Origin: Cellulomonas sp. WB94 | GTDB lineage: Bacteria > Actinomycetota > Actinomycetes > Actinomycetales > Cellulomonadaceae | Assembly (NCBI RefSeq): GCF_003115775.1 | Contig: NZ_QEES01000002.1 | Location: forward strand, 2,604,001 to 2,668,000 | Direction: 5' to 3' | DNA: 64,000 bases | In this document: piece after piece, positions 20,101 to 32,249 of the stretch | How positions within the stretch are numbered: position 1 is the first letter of the stretch | Layout of the letters: every line of letters begins with the position of its first letter | The notes under the pieces: model-generated | Databases searched by the model: none | What the model saw: only the letters and a program-made list of their open reading frames with translations | What the model was told of the DNA's origin: nothing | Position numbers and translations under genes: made by a program

Positions 20101-20330
20101 GCCTGGCCGTGAGCTACGAGGTCCGGTTCCAGGACCCGAGCGGCTGGACAGGTTGGACCACGTGCCCCTCGCCTGGCGGGTCCGTCGCGACGTGCTCAGG
20201 CACGTCGGCATGGATCGCTCTCGCCTCGGTCCCCGTGGGGGGTGCCCAGGTGACCGTCGAGGTCCGGGCGTCCGATGCCGTCGGCACAGGGCCGACTGCG
20301 ACCGCCACGATGCTGGTGCCCGCGCCATGA
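14179..20330 (+). pseudogene. Giant Ig-like/Fn3 surface protein, split by a -1 frameshift
   Basis: As sequenced the frame breaks near 17958 and closes at 18192. A second frame, open from before 18000 to 20330, continues the same protein. One extra C restores a ~2050-aa product reading DDHPPTFGPAIVDL across the join. The N-terminus has one membrane anchor (AAAVVTVPAVVAVLALL). Residues ~30-400 look beta-propeller-like. Cadherin/tandem-95-like Ig repeats follow (DNDSSSD, VDPDGDDLVLVG, ANDVDLAGG, DPDGDHLTLVP, DDDGDGITLLG). Several Fn3 domains form the last ~600 residues (GRPDAPKAPRVVES). It is probably a long external scaffold made with the kinase and MoxR genes. GTG14179 overlaps the kinase stop; the 3' end overlaps an ATG of the MoxR frame. 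I infer a sequencing error, but decay or slippage is possible. Confidence 0.85.
17958..17962 (+). other. Frameshift site: C5 run where C6 would keep frame
   Basis: Upstream of this run frame 1 reads convincing Ig-like protein up to VYAVDDHP, then turns into Arg/Ser/Pro-rich shadow sequence. From the next base, another frame immediately reads TFGPAIVDLAPGEAAVSVDL and continues to 20330. Adding one C joins the two exactly, which places the lesion in this homopolymer. Confidence 0.9.
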
Positions 20331-20431
20331 CCCTCGACCTGCCCGGCGGGACCCGACCAGCCGCGACCCGGCACGACCTCGTCCCGACCGCGCATCGAGC
20401 GCGACCGGCATCCCCAGGAGAGAGCACCCCG

Positions 20432-21388
20432 ATGAACCCTGACCAGACGACGTGGTTCGCCGAGACCTTCGACGCGCTCGTGGCCAACGTGTGCCGCGCG
20501 GTCCTGGGCACCGAGCACACCGTCCGCCTGGCCGTCACGGCGATGCTCGCCGAGGGGCACCTCCTCCTGGAGGACGCGCCGGGCACCGGCAAGACGTCGC
20601 TCGCGAAGGCGATCGCGGCGACCGTGCAGGGCTCGCACCAGCGCATCCAGTTCACGCCGGACCTCCTGCCGAGCGACGTGACAGGCGTGACGATCTACGA
20701 CCAGGGCACGGGCAAGTTCGACTTCCACCGCGGCCCGGTGTTCACGTCGGTGCTGCTGGCCGACGAGATCAACCGCGCCTCGCCGAAGACGCAGTCGGCG
20801 CTTCTCGAGGTCATGGAGGAGGGGCAGATCACCGTCGACGGGGTGACGCACCCGGTCGGCCGGCCGTTCATGGTCATCGCGACGCAGAACCCGATCGAGC
20901 AGGCGGGCACGTACCGGCTGCCCGAGGCCCAGCTCGACCGGTTCCTGATGAAGACGTCGCTCGGCTACCCCGACCGTGCGTCGACGGTCGAGATCCTCGC
21001 CGGCGCCAAGGACCGCACCACCGGCCTCCTGCCGAAGATCACGACGAAGGCCGTCGGCGAGATGGCGGACCTGGCCACGTCCGTGCACATCGACCCGTCG
21101 GTGCTCGACTACGTCGCGCGGCTGACCGAGGCGACCCGCGAGGACTCCCAGACGGCGCTCGGTGCGAGCATGCGCGGCGGCCTCGCGCTCGTGCGGTGCG
21201 CCAAGGTCTGGGCAGCCTCGCAGGGCCGGGCCTTCGTGCTGCCGGACGACGTGAAGGGCCTTGCTGTCCCCGTGCTCGCGCACCGGTTGGTGCTCGACAC
21301 CGAGGCCGAGTTCGCGGGTGTCACGGCTGTGCACGTCGTCGAGCGGATCGCCGCTGCCGTCCGTCCGCCGGCGCAGCGGGTGGCCTGA
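20432..21388 (+). CDS. MoxR-family AAA+ ATPase
   Basis: MoxR ATPases are AAA+ chaperone-like proteins that act on partner proteins, often encoded next to DUF58 genes. The 318-aa protein has Walker A APGTGKTSLAKA (~48-57), FTPDLLPSDVTG, Walker B LLADEINRASPKTQSALLEVMEE, sensor 1 IATQNP and LPEAQLDRFLMK. ATG20432 is chosen because AGGAGA lies about 10 bases upstream and the protein then has normal MoxR length. An earlier ATG at 20327, overlapping the preceding stop, would add 35 disordered residues. The next gene, DUF58, starts 3 bases after the stop. Confidence 0.93.
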   Translation: MNPDQTTWFAETFDALVANVCRAVLGTEHTVRLAVTAMLAEGHLLLEDAPGTGKTSLAKAIAATVQGSHQRIQFTPDLLPSDVTGVTIYDQGTGKFDFHRGPVFTSVLLADEINRASPKTQSALLEVMEEGQITVDGVTHPVGRPFMVIATQNPIEQAGTYRLPEAQLDRFLMKTSLGYPDRASTVEILAGAKDRTTGLLPKITTKAVGEMADLATSVHIDPSVLDYVARLTEATREDSQTALGASMRGGLALVRCAKVWAASQGRAFVLPDDVKGLAVPVLAHRLVLDTEAEFAGVTAVHVVERIAAAVRPPAQRVA

Positions 21389-21390
21389 CG

Positions 21391-22539
21391 GTGGCTCCCC
21401 GCCTGTCCCCGATCGGCTGGGGCGCGCTCGCCGGCGCCGTGGTCGGTGTCGTGCTCGGTCGCGCCCTCGGCTGGCTCGAGCTTGCCGCGGCGGGGGCGGC
21501 GCTCACGGTGGTGCTCGTGCTCGCGCTGCTCATGACCGTCGGTCGCGAGCGGTACGAGGTCGAGCTCGACCTGGCTGATCGGCGGGTGCGGGTGGGGGAG
21601 CGCGCCGTGGGTCGCCTGACGGTGCGCAACGCGTCGCGTCGACGGTCGCTGCCGGCGCGCATCGAGCTGCCCGTGGGCGCGGGCGGGGCCGACCTCGCGC
21701 TGCCGTCGCTCGCGGGCGGGGCCGAGCACGACGACCTGTTCGCGATCCCGACGTCGCACCGCGCGGTCGTCGTCGTCGGACCGGTGCGGTCGGTGCGCGG
21801 CGACCCGCTCGGCATCGCGCGCCGCACGCTGCGCTGGACCGACCCGGTCGAGCTGTTCGTGCACCCTGCGCTCGTCGCGCTGACGGGGTCGAGCGCCGGG
21901 GTGCTGCGCGACCTCGAAGGTCAGGCGACGCGTGACCTGTCGGACAGCGACCTCTCGTTCCATGCCCTGCGTGACTACGTGGCGGGCGACGACCGTCGCT
22001 ACATCCACTGGCGCACGACGGCGCGCCGTGGCGTGCTCATGGTCAAGCAGTTCGAGGACACGCGCCGCACGCAGACCGTCCTCGCCCTGTCGACCGACCC
22101 TCGCGACTTCGACGACGACGACGAGGTCGAGCTGGGTGTCTCGACCATCGCGTCGATCGGGGTGCAGACCCTCCGCGAGCAGCGTGACCTCGTGGTGCTG
22201 GCCGGTCCCGGCCGCCTGCGGGTGTCGTCGCCGCCGCGGCTGCTCGACGACTGCTCCGCGGTGTCGGTCGAGGTCGGGGGGACAGGGGTCTCGGGGCTGG
22301 GCCGACGGATCGCTCGCGAGGCGCCCTCGGCGTCGGTCGCCGTGCTCGTCACCGGGTCGGTGCCGACACCCGCCGACCTGCGAGCCGCGGCCCGGCACGT
22401 CCCGGTGGGGACCCGGACCCTCGTGCTCGCGTGCTCGCCGGGAGCCGAGATCAGCGTCCGCACGCAGGGCTCGCTGAGCATCGGGACCCTCGGCGCGCTC
22501 GACGACCTGCCGCGCGTGCTGCGCAGGGTCGTCGGCTGA
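21391..22539 (+). CDS. DUF58 domain membrane protein
   Basis: DUF58 proteins contain a von Willebrand-A-like domain and are partners of MoxR ATPases. This 382-aa protein starts with two TM helices (residues ~8-50), then a beta-rich region, then the DUF58 core SDLSFHALRDYVAGDDRRYIHWRTTARRG at about 188-216, with MVKQFEDTRR after it. The vWA-like fold continues to the C-terminus. The GTG start lies 2 bases after the MoxR stop, and the end overlaps the next ATG (TGATG), so MoxR, DUF58 and the transglutaminase-like protein are co-translated. Probably at the inner face of the membrane. Confidence 0.92.
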   Translation: MAPRLSPIGWGALAGAVVGVVLGRALGWLELAAAGAALTVVLVLALLMTVGRERYEVELDLADRRVRVGERAVGRLTVRNASRRRSLPARIELPVGAGGADLALPSLAGGAEHDDLFAIPTSHRAVVVVGPVRSVRGDPLGIARRTLRWTDPVELFVHPALVALTGSSAGVLRDLEGQATRDLSDSDLSFHALRDYVAGDDRRYIHWRTTARRGVLMVKQFEDTRRTQTVLALSTDPRDFDDDDEVELGVSTIASIGVQTLREQRDLVVLAGPGRLRVSSPPRLLDDCSAVSVEVGGTGVSGLGRRIAREAPSASVAVLVTGSVPTPADLRAAARHVPVGTRTLVLACSPGAEISVRTQGSLSIGTLGALDDLPRVLRRVVG

Positions 22540-24935
22540 TGGCACGCGGCACCGAGGGCGCTCCGCGGACGGGCGCCCGAGCCGGCGTGGACCTCGTCGT
22601 GCTCGTCGGTGCGCTCGGGTTCGCCCTCGCCCCGCTCGGGCCGGCGTTCGGGCTGCGGGCGCTCGCCCCTGCGGTCGTCGGTGGCCTCGTGCTGGGGACG
22701 GGCGCGGCTGCGCTGGGTGCGTGGCGCCGTTGGTCCGCACTGAGCGTCGTGGCGGTCGTCGTCGTCGCGTACTTCGTCGCCGGGGGGCTTCTCGTGGCTC
22801 CCGGGACGACGGAGGCCGGGTTCGTCCCGACGGCGGGCACTCTCGGCGCGCTCGCGACCGGGGCCGCGACCTCGTGGAAGCAGATCCTGACGCTCCAGCC
22901 TCCGCTCGGCACCACCGGCACGCTGCTCGCCGCGCCGTTCCTGCTCGCCCTCGTCGGAGCGGCTGCGGCGACGGCCACGACGCTGCGCGTCCGCACCCCG
23001 GCGCGCGCGGCGCTCGCGGCACTCATGCCGGTCGCCGGGCTCGTCGGCGCGATCGTCCTGGGCACGCGCCAGACCGTCGTGCCGGTGGTCGCGGGCCTCT
23101 CGCTGACCCTGGTGCTGCTGACCTGGGCGGCCTGGCGGGCCCGGATGCTGCGTCCGCGCCGGGTCGTCGCCCTGGTCGCGCTCGCGGGTCTGGCGGTCGC
23201 GGGCGGCGCGCTGGGTGCACCGGTGGTGACGGGTGCGACAGAGCGCTACGTGGTGCGCGACGTGCTCGTGCCGCCGTTCGACCCGCGCGACTACCCGAGC
23301 CCGCTGTCGGCGTTCCGCAAGTACGTCAAGGAGGACGACGCGACGCTGCTGACGGTCACGGGCCTGCCCGCGGGTGCGCGGGTGCGGCTCGCCACGCTGG
23401 ACCAGTTCGACGGCGTGGTGTGGAACGTCGCGGGTGACGGCTCGGCTGAGGGGTCGGGCGAGTTCCGGCGCGTCGGTGCCACGATCCCGACGGACGTCCG
23501 TGGCGCGACGTCACGGATCGAGATCGAGGTCGGCGCTCTCACGGGTGTGTGGCTGCCGACCGTCGGGCAGGCGACCGCCGTGACGTTCGCGGACGATGCC
23601 GTCGCCGGCGACCTGCGCTTCAACGACGCGACGGGCGGCGGGGTCCTGACGCGCGGGCTCACGTCGGGGCTGGCGTACACCCTGGACGTCGTCGTCCCGA
23701 TCGTGCCCGACGACGCGACGATCGGTGCGGCGGGTGCAGCTCCCGTGATCCTGCCGGCCCTGACCGGGGTGCCGGACGCCGTCGACGCGAAGGCCGCCGA
23801 CGTCGCCCGGGACGCCGGGACGCCGGTGCAGGTCGCGCGGAGCCTGCAGAAGGCCCTCGCCGAGACCGGGTACTTCAGCCACGGGCTCGTCGAGTCCGGG
23901 GACTACCCCTCGGTCTCGGGGCACGGAGCCGACCGGGTCGCTGCGCTGCTCGGGTCGGACCTCATGGTCGGTGACGGTGAGCAGTACGCGTCGGCGATGG
24001 CTCTCATGGCGCGCCAGATGGGCCTGCCGGCACGTGTCGTGCTCGGCTTCGTCCCGACCGACGACCAGCGCACGGGCGACGTCGTCACGGTGACCGCGGG
24101 GGACGTCGAGGCGTGGGTCGAGATCGCGTTCACCGGGTACGGCTGGGTCCCCTTCGACCCGACCCCGCCGCGCACCCAGACTCCCCAGCAGGACTCGTCG
24201 ACCACGGCGGCCGACCCTCAGCCGCAGGTCGTCCAGCCGCCCCCCGCGCCTCCCGAGCCGGTCGCGGCGCCGAACGACGACACCGAGCAGCCGCAGGCCC
24301 AGGACTCGAAGAAGCCGGCGGTCACCGAGTCCGCGTGGCGGCAGGTCGCCGTGGTCGCCGCAGCTGCCTCGGTGCCGCTCGCCGTCGTCGCCGGGCCACT
24401 GATCCTCGTCGTCGCGCTCAAGGCGCGGCGGCGCCGTCGCAGGCGCCGCGACAGCGACGTCGTCGCACGCGTCGCAGGCGGCTGGGACGAGCTGCTCGAC
24501 GTGGCCCTCGACCTGCGCACCCCCGCACCGCCCCTCGCGACGCGCGGCGAGAGCGCCCGTGCGCTCGCTGACTCGTTCACCGGAGCCGCCGCGTCGGGGT
24601 CGCGCGCCGCGTCGGCCGTCCTGACGCTCGCCGCCGAGGCCGACGCCACGGTGTTCGGGCCGGGGCTGCCGTCCGACGCGCAGGCCGCGGCCTACTGGCG
24701 GCGTGTCGAGGTCACAGCCGCCGCGATGCGCGGAACGGTCCCGTGGGTCCGGCGGTTCCGCAGCCGGGTCTCGCTGGCCTCGCTGCGCCACCGGCGGCGG
24801 GAGAGGCGGCTCGACGCGCGTCGACCAGACCGGCCATCCCGGGTGCCGCCCCCGAGACCGAGCCCGAGACCGACCCCGAGCTCCAGCCCGCAGCTCGTCC
24901 ACCAGCGCGACCACCAGGAGGGACCGACCCCATGA
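22539..24935 (+). CDS. Transglutaminase-fold membrane protein lacking catalytic Cys and His
   Basis: The 798-aa protein has about six TM helices in residues 15-230, an external domain, a transglutaminase-core region (~460-545), a Pro/Gln/Thr-rich stretch, one more TM helix (~600-625) and a cytosolic tail of ~170 residues with a basic RRRRRRR patch. Active transglutaminase-like proteases use Cys-His-Asp. Here the Cys position is Gly480 (VGDGEQYASAMALMARQMGLPARVV), the His position is Glu524 (DVEAWVEI), and Asp540 (PFDPTP) is kept. The fold is intact but catalysis by the standard triad is not possible. It overlaps the DUF58 stop; this MoxR-DUF58-TGase trio is common in bacteria. Confidence 0.9.
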   Translation: MARGTEGAPRTGARAGVDLVVLVGALGFALAPLGPAFGLRALAPAVVGGLVLGTGAAALGAWRRWSALSVVAVVVVAYFVAGGLLVAPGTTEAGFVPTAGTLGALATGAATSWKQILTLQPPLGTTGTLLAAPFLLALVGAAAATATTLRVRTPARAALAALMPVAGLVGAIVLGTRQTVVPVVAGLSLTLVLLTWAAWRARMLRPRRVVALVALAGLAVAGGALGAPVVTGATERYVVRDVLVPPFDPRDYPSPLSAFRKYVKEDDATLLTVTGLPAGARVRLATLDQFDGVVWNVAGDGSAEGSGEFRRVGATIPTDVRGATSRIEIEVGALTGVWLPTVGQATAVTFADDAVAGDLRFNDATGGGVLTRGLTSGLAYTLDVVVPIVPDDATIGAAGAAPVILPALTGVPDAVDAKAADVARDAGTPVQVARSLQKALAETGYFSHGLVESGDYPSVSGHGADRVAALLGSDLMVGDGEQYASAMALMARQMGLPARVVLGFVPTDDQRTGDVVTVTAGDVEAWVEIAFTGYGWVPFDPTPPRTQTPQQDSSTTAADPQPQVVQPPPAPPEPVAAPNDDTEQPQAQDSKKPAVTESAWRQVAVVAAAASVPLAVVAGPLILVVALKARRRRRRRRDSDVVARVAGGWDELLDVALDLRTPAPPLATRGESARALADSFTGAAASGSRAASAVLTLAAEADATVFGPGLPSDAQAAAYWRRVEVTAAAMRGTVPWVRRFRSRVSLASLRHRRRERRLDARRPDRPSRVPPPRPSPRPTPSSSPQLVHQRDHQEGPTP

Positions 24936-24950
24936 CGCACCCCGTCCCCG

Positions 24951-24954
24951 CCCC
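24951..24954 (+). other. Possible -1 homopolymer error at the RDD-FHA start
   Basis: ATG24932 has a good ribosome site and begins MTHPVPAP, but its frame leaves the RDD coding frame. One extra C in this C4 run would give MTHPVPAP-MGRRLLAYLVDQ as a continuous N-terminus. The alternative is simply initiation at ATG24955, which needs no error. Confidence 0.5.
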
Positions 24955-26274
24955 ATGGGGCGGCGCCTGCTCGCCTACCTCGTCGACCAGGTCGCGGTCG
25001 TCGCGTGCGGCGGCGGGCTGCTGCTCGGTGCGCTGCTGCCGGTTGTGCGTGCGACGGTCGCCGGCACCCCGTCCGGGACCGAGGTTCCGGTCGCCGACCC
25101 GACAACCCTGCTGCTCGGCTGGTGCATGCTCGCCGCACTCGCGATCTTCCAGTGGTGGGCGCAGGGCGCGCGAGGCTGGACCGTCGGCAAGTACCTGCTC
25201 GGTCTGCGCATCGTCGACGTGCGGTCCGGTCGGCCCGTCGGCATGCGGCGCATCGTCGTGCGCGGGCTGGTGGTCGTCGCCGGCACGCTCGTGCTCGGAG
25301 TCGGCCAGCTGGTCGTGCTCGCGTCGCCCCTGTGGGACCGGTCCGGCCGCAACCGCGGCTGGCACGACCGGTCCGCCGGTGACGAGGTCGTCGACCTGCG
25401 CACAGGGACCCTGCCGCCGCCGCGACCGCAGGTTCGCCGCACTCGCGGCTCGGAGCCGCAGCGGCGGTCGGCTGTCTCCGGGCCCCCGACGGCGACCGTG
25501 ACGGTCGTGCCGACCGGGGCTCCCCGCGGTGCCCTGGCGCACGGATCCGACGCGCTGCCGCGCTACCAGCAGCGCGACGAGGCGCTGCACGACGAGGCGC
25601 TGCACGACGAGGCGTCGCACGACGAGCCCTCGCGCCGCGAGGTGCTCCGTCGTGGGGCTCGTGCGGACGCGGCCGCCGCCACCGAGGCCGCCCGCGACGC
25701 GGCCGCGCGTCGCCTCGACGCGCTCCTGTCCGACCGGCGCACGGGCGGCCCGGCGCTGGTGATGCCGCCGCTCGCGGAACCAGGCGTCGCGCCGGACGTG
25801 GACACGCGCGCGCTCGCGGTCGTGCGCCCGGCGGTCTTCGGGCTCGACCCCGAGCTCGAGCAGACCCGCTACGCACCGCTTCGGCCCGACGAGCGCCCTG
25901 ACGAGACCCCGGCCGCGCCAGGGCTCGACCCGGCCACCGCTGACCTCGAGCTGAGCGACGGCCGCGTCGTGACGGTGACGCGCAGCCTGCTCGTCGGCCG
26001 CAACCCTGGCGGCGGCGACGACTCGCAGGTGATCCGAGTCGACGACCCGGGGCGGTCGGTCTCCAAGACGCACCTGCAGGTCGGGCTGGACACGGCCGGC
26101 GTCTGGGTCGCGGACCGTGGGTCGACGAACGGCACGATCGTCACGCTCGCCGACGGCGCGCAGATCGTCTGCGGTCCGGGCCAGCGGGTGCGGCTGCCGG
26201 CGGGGGCGACCGTGTCGTTCGGCGACTGCGGCCTCCGCGTCGTTCGCGCCCCGGGGGCGGCCACGCGGGCCTAG
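24955..26274 (+). CDS. RDD-FHA membrane protein
   Basis: From ATG24955 this is 439 aa. An RDD domain fills residues 1-150 (MGRRLLAYLVDQVAVVAC, three TM helices, GWTVGKYLLGLRIVDVRSGRPVG). A low-complexity middle carries 15-bp repeats and an Ala/Arg helix. A C-terminal FHA domain is at ~325-430 (LLVGRNPGGG, SVSKTHLQV, DRGSTNGT). Start choice is awkward: the best ribosome site, GGAGGGA, precedes ATG24932. That ATG opens MTHPVPAP in another frame and would join this frame if the C4 run at 24951-24954 had one more C. The true start is therefore possibly 24932 with a sequencing error. The FHA domain ties it to the kinase of the same operon. Confidence 0.85.
   Translation: MGRRLLAYLVDQVAVVACGGGLLLGALLPVVRATVAGTPSGTEVPVADPTTLLLGWCMLAALAIFQWWAQGARGWTVGKYLLGLRIVDVRSGRPVGMRRIVVRGLVVVAGTLVLGVGQLVVLASPLWDRSGRNRGWHDRSAGDEVVDLRTGTLPPPRPQVRRTRGSEPQRRSAVSGPPTATVTVVPTGAPRGALAHGSDALPRYQQRDEALHDEALHDEASHDEPSRREVLRRGARADAAAATEAARDAAARRLDALLSDRRTGGPALVMPPLAEPGVAPDVDTRALAVVRPAVFGLDPELEQTRYAPLRPDERPDETPAAPGLDPATADLELSDGRVVTVTRSLLVGRNPGGGDDSQVIRVDDPGRSVSKTHLQVGLDTAGVWVADRGSTNGTIVTLADGAQIVCGPGQRVRLPAGATVSFGDCGLRVVRAPGAATRA
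25576..25635 (+). repeat. 15-bp tandem repeat in the RDD-FHA gene
   Basis: Two exact copies of GACGAGGCGCTGCAC are followed by GACGAGGCGTCGCAC and a partial GACGAGCCCTCG copy. They encode DEALH DEALH DEASH DEPS. Unit length is the same as the repeat in the kinase gene of the same operon, and it also preserves frame. Confidence 0.9.
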
Positions 26275-29682
<3,408 letters not shown>

Positions 29683-29688
29683 GTCGCG

Positions 29689-29730
29689 GGCCGTCCCGCG
29701 CCGGTCAGCCACGACCGGCGCGGGACGGCC
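29689..29730 (+). terminator. leuA terminator hairpin
   Basis: An 18-bp perfect inverted repeat (29689-29706 with 29713-29730) has a 6-base loop (agccac) and begins 7 bases after the leuA stop. There is no T run. Long GC-only stems of this kind act as terminators in Actinobacteria. It separates leuA from the recO promoter. Confidence 0.85.
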
Positions 29731-29763
29731 GCGCGCGTCGGTGCTGCGGGAGACAATGGCTAA

Positions 29764-30495
29764 GTGAGCCTCTACCGCGACGAGGCGATCGTGCTGCGCA
29801 CCCAGAAGCTGGGGGAGGCCGACCGCATCGTCACCCTCCTGTCCCGGTCGCACGGCAAGGTGCGCGCCGTCGGCAAGGGTGTGCGCCGGACGTCGTCGCG
29901 CTTCGGCTCGCGGCTCGAGCCGTTCATGCACATCGACCTCCAACTGAGCACGGGCCGGTCGCTCGACATCGTCACGCAGGTCGAGACCCTCAGTGCGTTC
30001 GGTCGCCCGGTGTGCGAGGACTACGCGCTGTACACGGCCGGCACGGTCATGCTCGAGACGGCCGACCGGCTCGTGGAGGCCGAGCACGAGCCGGCGCTCC
30101 AGCAGTACTGGCTGCTCATCGGCGCGGTGCGGTCGCTCGCGGTGCGTGAGCACGCCCCGGGGCTCGTCCTGGACTCCTACCTGATGCGGGCGCTCGCGAT
30201 CGCAGGGTGGGCCCCGAGCTTCACCGACTGCGCGCGGTGCGGCAAGCCGGGACCGCACAGCGCGTTCGCGGTCGCTCAGGGCGGCGCGATGTGCAGCGGG
30301 TGCCGACCACCGGGGGCCACGGCGCCCGCGCGTGAGACGTTCGACCTGCTCGCGGCGCTGCTCTCGGGCGACTGGGCGGTCGCGGACGCGAGCGCCGAGC
30401 GCCACCGACGCGAGGGCAGCGGGATCGTCGCGGCCTTCAGCCAGTTCTACCTCGAGCGCCAGCTGCGCTCGCTCCCGATGGTCGAGAGGATCTGA
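29764..30495 (+). CDS. recO: DNA repair protein RecO
   Basis: RecO loads RecA onto SSB-coated DNA together with RecR. The 243-aa protein has the N-terminal OB fold ([48 protein letters not shown]), a helical middle and a zinc-binding motif with CARCG and CSGC. The GTG start is 6 nt after GACAAT (29752-29757), so translation is likely leaderless. Its stop overlaps the uppS ATG (TGATG). The recO-uppS pairing is conserved in Actinobacteria (Rv2362c-Rv2361c). Confidence 0.95.
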   Translation: MSLYRDEAIVLRTQKLGEADRIVTLLSRSHGKVRAVGKGVRRTSSRFGSRLEPFMHIDLQLSTGRSLDIVTQVETLSAFGRPVCEDYALYTAGTVMLETADRLVEAEHEPALQQYWLLIGAVRSLAVREHAPGLVLDSYLMRALAIAGWAPSFTDCARCGKPGPHSAFAVAQGGAMCSGCRPPGATAPARETFDLLAALLSGDWAVADASAERHRREGSGIVAAFSQFYLERQLRSLPMVERI

Positions 30496-31316
30496 TGCCG
30501 GTCCCACCCCCGCCGCACCCGAGCGGTGCCCGCCCGCCCGTGATCCCGCGCTCCCTCGTCCCGAAGCACGTGGCGGTCGTCATGGACGGCAACGGGCGCT
30601 GGGCGAACGCGCGCGGGCTGCCGCGGACGGCGGGTCACGCGGCGGGCGAGGCCTCGCTGCTCGACGTCGTCGCGGGGGCCATCGAGATCGGTGTCACGCA
30701 CGTCTCGGCGTACGCGTTCTCGACCGAGAACTGGAAGCGCTCACCCGAGGAGGTGCGCTTCCTCATGGGGTTCAACCGGGACGTGCTGCGCCGCCGACGT
30801 GACCTCATGGACTCGTGGGGCGTGCGCGTGCGTTGGGCCGGGCGGCGTCCCCGGCTGTGGAAGTCGGTGATCGACGAGCTCGAGGAGGCCGAGCGGGTCA
30901 CGGCCGGCAACGCCACCTGCACCCTGACGATGTGCGTGAACTACGGCGGTCGCGCGGAGATTGCCGACGCCGCGAAGGCGATCGCCCGCGAGGTCGCTGC
31001 GGGCCGGCTCGACCCCGAGAAGGTGACCGAGAAGACGGTCGCGCGCTACCTCGACGAGCCCGAGCTGCCCGATGTCGACCTGTTCCTGCGGTCGTCCGGG
31101 GAGCAACGGATCTCGAACTTCATGATCTGGCAGTCCGCGTACGCCGAGCTGGTGTTCCTCGACGAGCCGTGGCCCGACGTGGACCGCCGGCACCTGTGGC
31201 GCGCGGTCGAGGACTACGCGCACCGCGACCGACGGTTCGGGCGGGCGGTCGACAAGGCCGCGGCCGCGGATCTCACGACGGGCACGGCGGCAGAGGGGCT
31301 CGACCGGGGCCGGTGA
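30495..31316 (+). CDS. uppS: Isoprenyl transferase (polyprenyl diphosphate synthase, UppS family)
   Basis: This cis-prenyltransferase builds the long-chain polyprenyl diphosphate that carries cell-wall precursors. The 273-aa protein has the five family regions: [12 protein letters not shown] with the catalytic Asp, [12 protein letters not shown], the NYGGRAEI segment, and the [21 protein letters not shown] plus [11 protein letters not shown]-terminal motifs. Position next to recO matches M. tuberculosis Rv2361c (decaprenyl diphosphate synthase), so the product chain length could be C50 or C55. The ATG overlaps the recO stop. It is convergent with znuB, with only 12 bases between stops. Confidence 0.95.
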   Translation: MPVPPPPHPSGARPPVIPRSLVPKHVAVVMDGNGRWANARGLPRTAGHAAGEASLLDVVAGAIEIGVTHVSAYAFSTENWKRSPEEVRFLMGFNRDVLRRRRDLMDSWGVRVRWAGRRPRLWKSVIDELEEAERVTAGNATCTLTMCVNYGGRAEIADAAKAIAREVAAGRLDPEKVTEKTVARYLDEPELPDVDLFLRSSGEQRISNFMIWQSAYAELVFLDEPWPDVDRRHLWRAVEDYAHRDRRFGRAVDKAAAADLTTGTAAEGLDRGR

Positions 31317-31328
31317 CGGCCGCGGCTG

Positions 31329-32249
31329 TCAGTCTGCCGCGCTGTCCGCGATGAGCACGTCGTCGGTGACGTCCGGGTGCGGGTCGTCGGCGGGCTGTGG
31401 CCGCTGCAGCAACGGCCGCAGGGTCGCCGCCACGCCGTACACACCGATCGCGAGGACGACGATCGTCGCCCCGGGCGGGAAGTCCTCCCAGTAGGTGATG
31501 GCGAGCCCGACGATGCTCACGGCGACGCCGATCCCGCTGGCGACCGCCATCGTGCGGCTGAACGACCGCGCGTACAGCTGAGCGACCGCGACCGGCACGA
31601 TCATGAGGGCGCTGACGAGCAGCAGGCCGACGACGCGCATCGCGACGGTCACCGTCAGCGCGGCGATGGTCGCGATGAGCATGTTGAGCAGCCGGACCGG
31701 GATCCCGCTCGCCCGCGCGAACTCCTCGTCGTGGCTCACGGCGAACAGCGCGGCCCGCAGCCCGACACCGGCCGCGAGCACACCGGCCGCGAGCACGACC
31801 GTCCAGGCGAGGTCGGCGACGGACACGGTCGAGATCGACCCGAAGAGGTAGCTGATGAGGTTGGCGTTCGTGCCGCCGGCGACCTTGATGAGCAGCACGC
31901 CGCCCGCGATCCCGCCGTAGAACATCAGCGCGAGCGCGAGGTCGCCGTTGGTCTGCCCGCGTTCGCGCACGAGCTCGATGACGACCGAGCCGATGATCGC
32001 CGCGACCACGGCGCCGGGGACGGCCAGCGCGTCGTGCGGCGCCAGGCCCGCCCAGTTGCCGACGAGCCAGCCGAGCGCGACACCGGTGAGCGCGACGTGC
32101 CCGATGCCGTCTCCCATGAGCGACATCCGGCGCTGGACCAGGAACGTGCCGACGACGGGGGCCGCTGCCCCGACCAGGATGGCGGCGAGGAAGGCGCGCT
32201 GCATCAGGGGCGAAGCCAGCATGGTCGTGAGCGTCTCGATCCAGCTCAC
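31329..32249 (-). CDS. znuB: Zinc/manganese-type ABC transporter permease (ZnuB-like)
   Basis: The 306-aa protein is a cluster 9 metal ABC permease with about eight TM helices. It carries the family segments RRMSLMGDGIGHVALTGVALG, LALALMFYGGIAGGVLL, ISYLFGSI and HDEEFARASGIPVRLLN. Residues near the C-terminus are Asp/Pro-rich (RPQPADDPHPDVTDD). The GTG at 32249 overlaps the ATPase stop by 4 bases and gives the usual N-terminus (MSWIETLTTMLASPLMQRAFLAAILVG). It is last in the znuACB operon, which reads leftward from an operator near 33930. Confidence 0.9.
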   Translation of the reverse strand: MSWIETLTTMLASPLMQRAFLAAILVGAAAPVVGTFLVQRRMSLMGDGIGHVALTGVALGWLVGNWAGLAPHDALAVPGAVVAAIIGSVVIELVRERGQTNGDLALALMFYGGIAGGVLLIKVAGGTNANLISYLFGSISTVSVADLAWTVVLAAGVLAAGVGLRAALFAVSHDEEFARASGIPVRLLNMLIATIAALTVTVAMRVVGLLLVSALMIVPVAVAQLYARSFSRTMAVASGIGVAVSIVGLAITYWEDFPPGATIVVLAIGVYGVAATLRPLLQRPQPADDPHPDVTDDVLIADSAAD

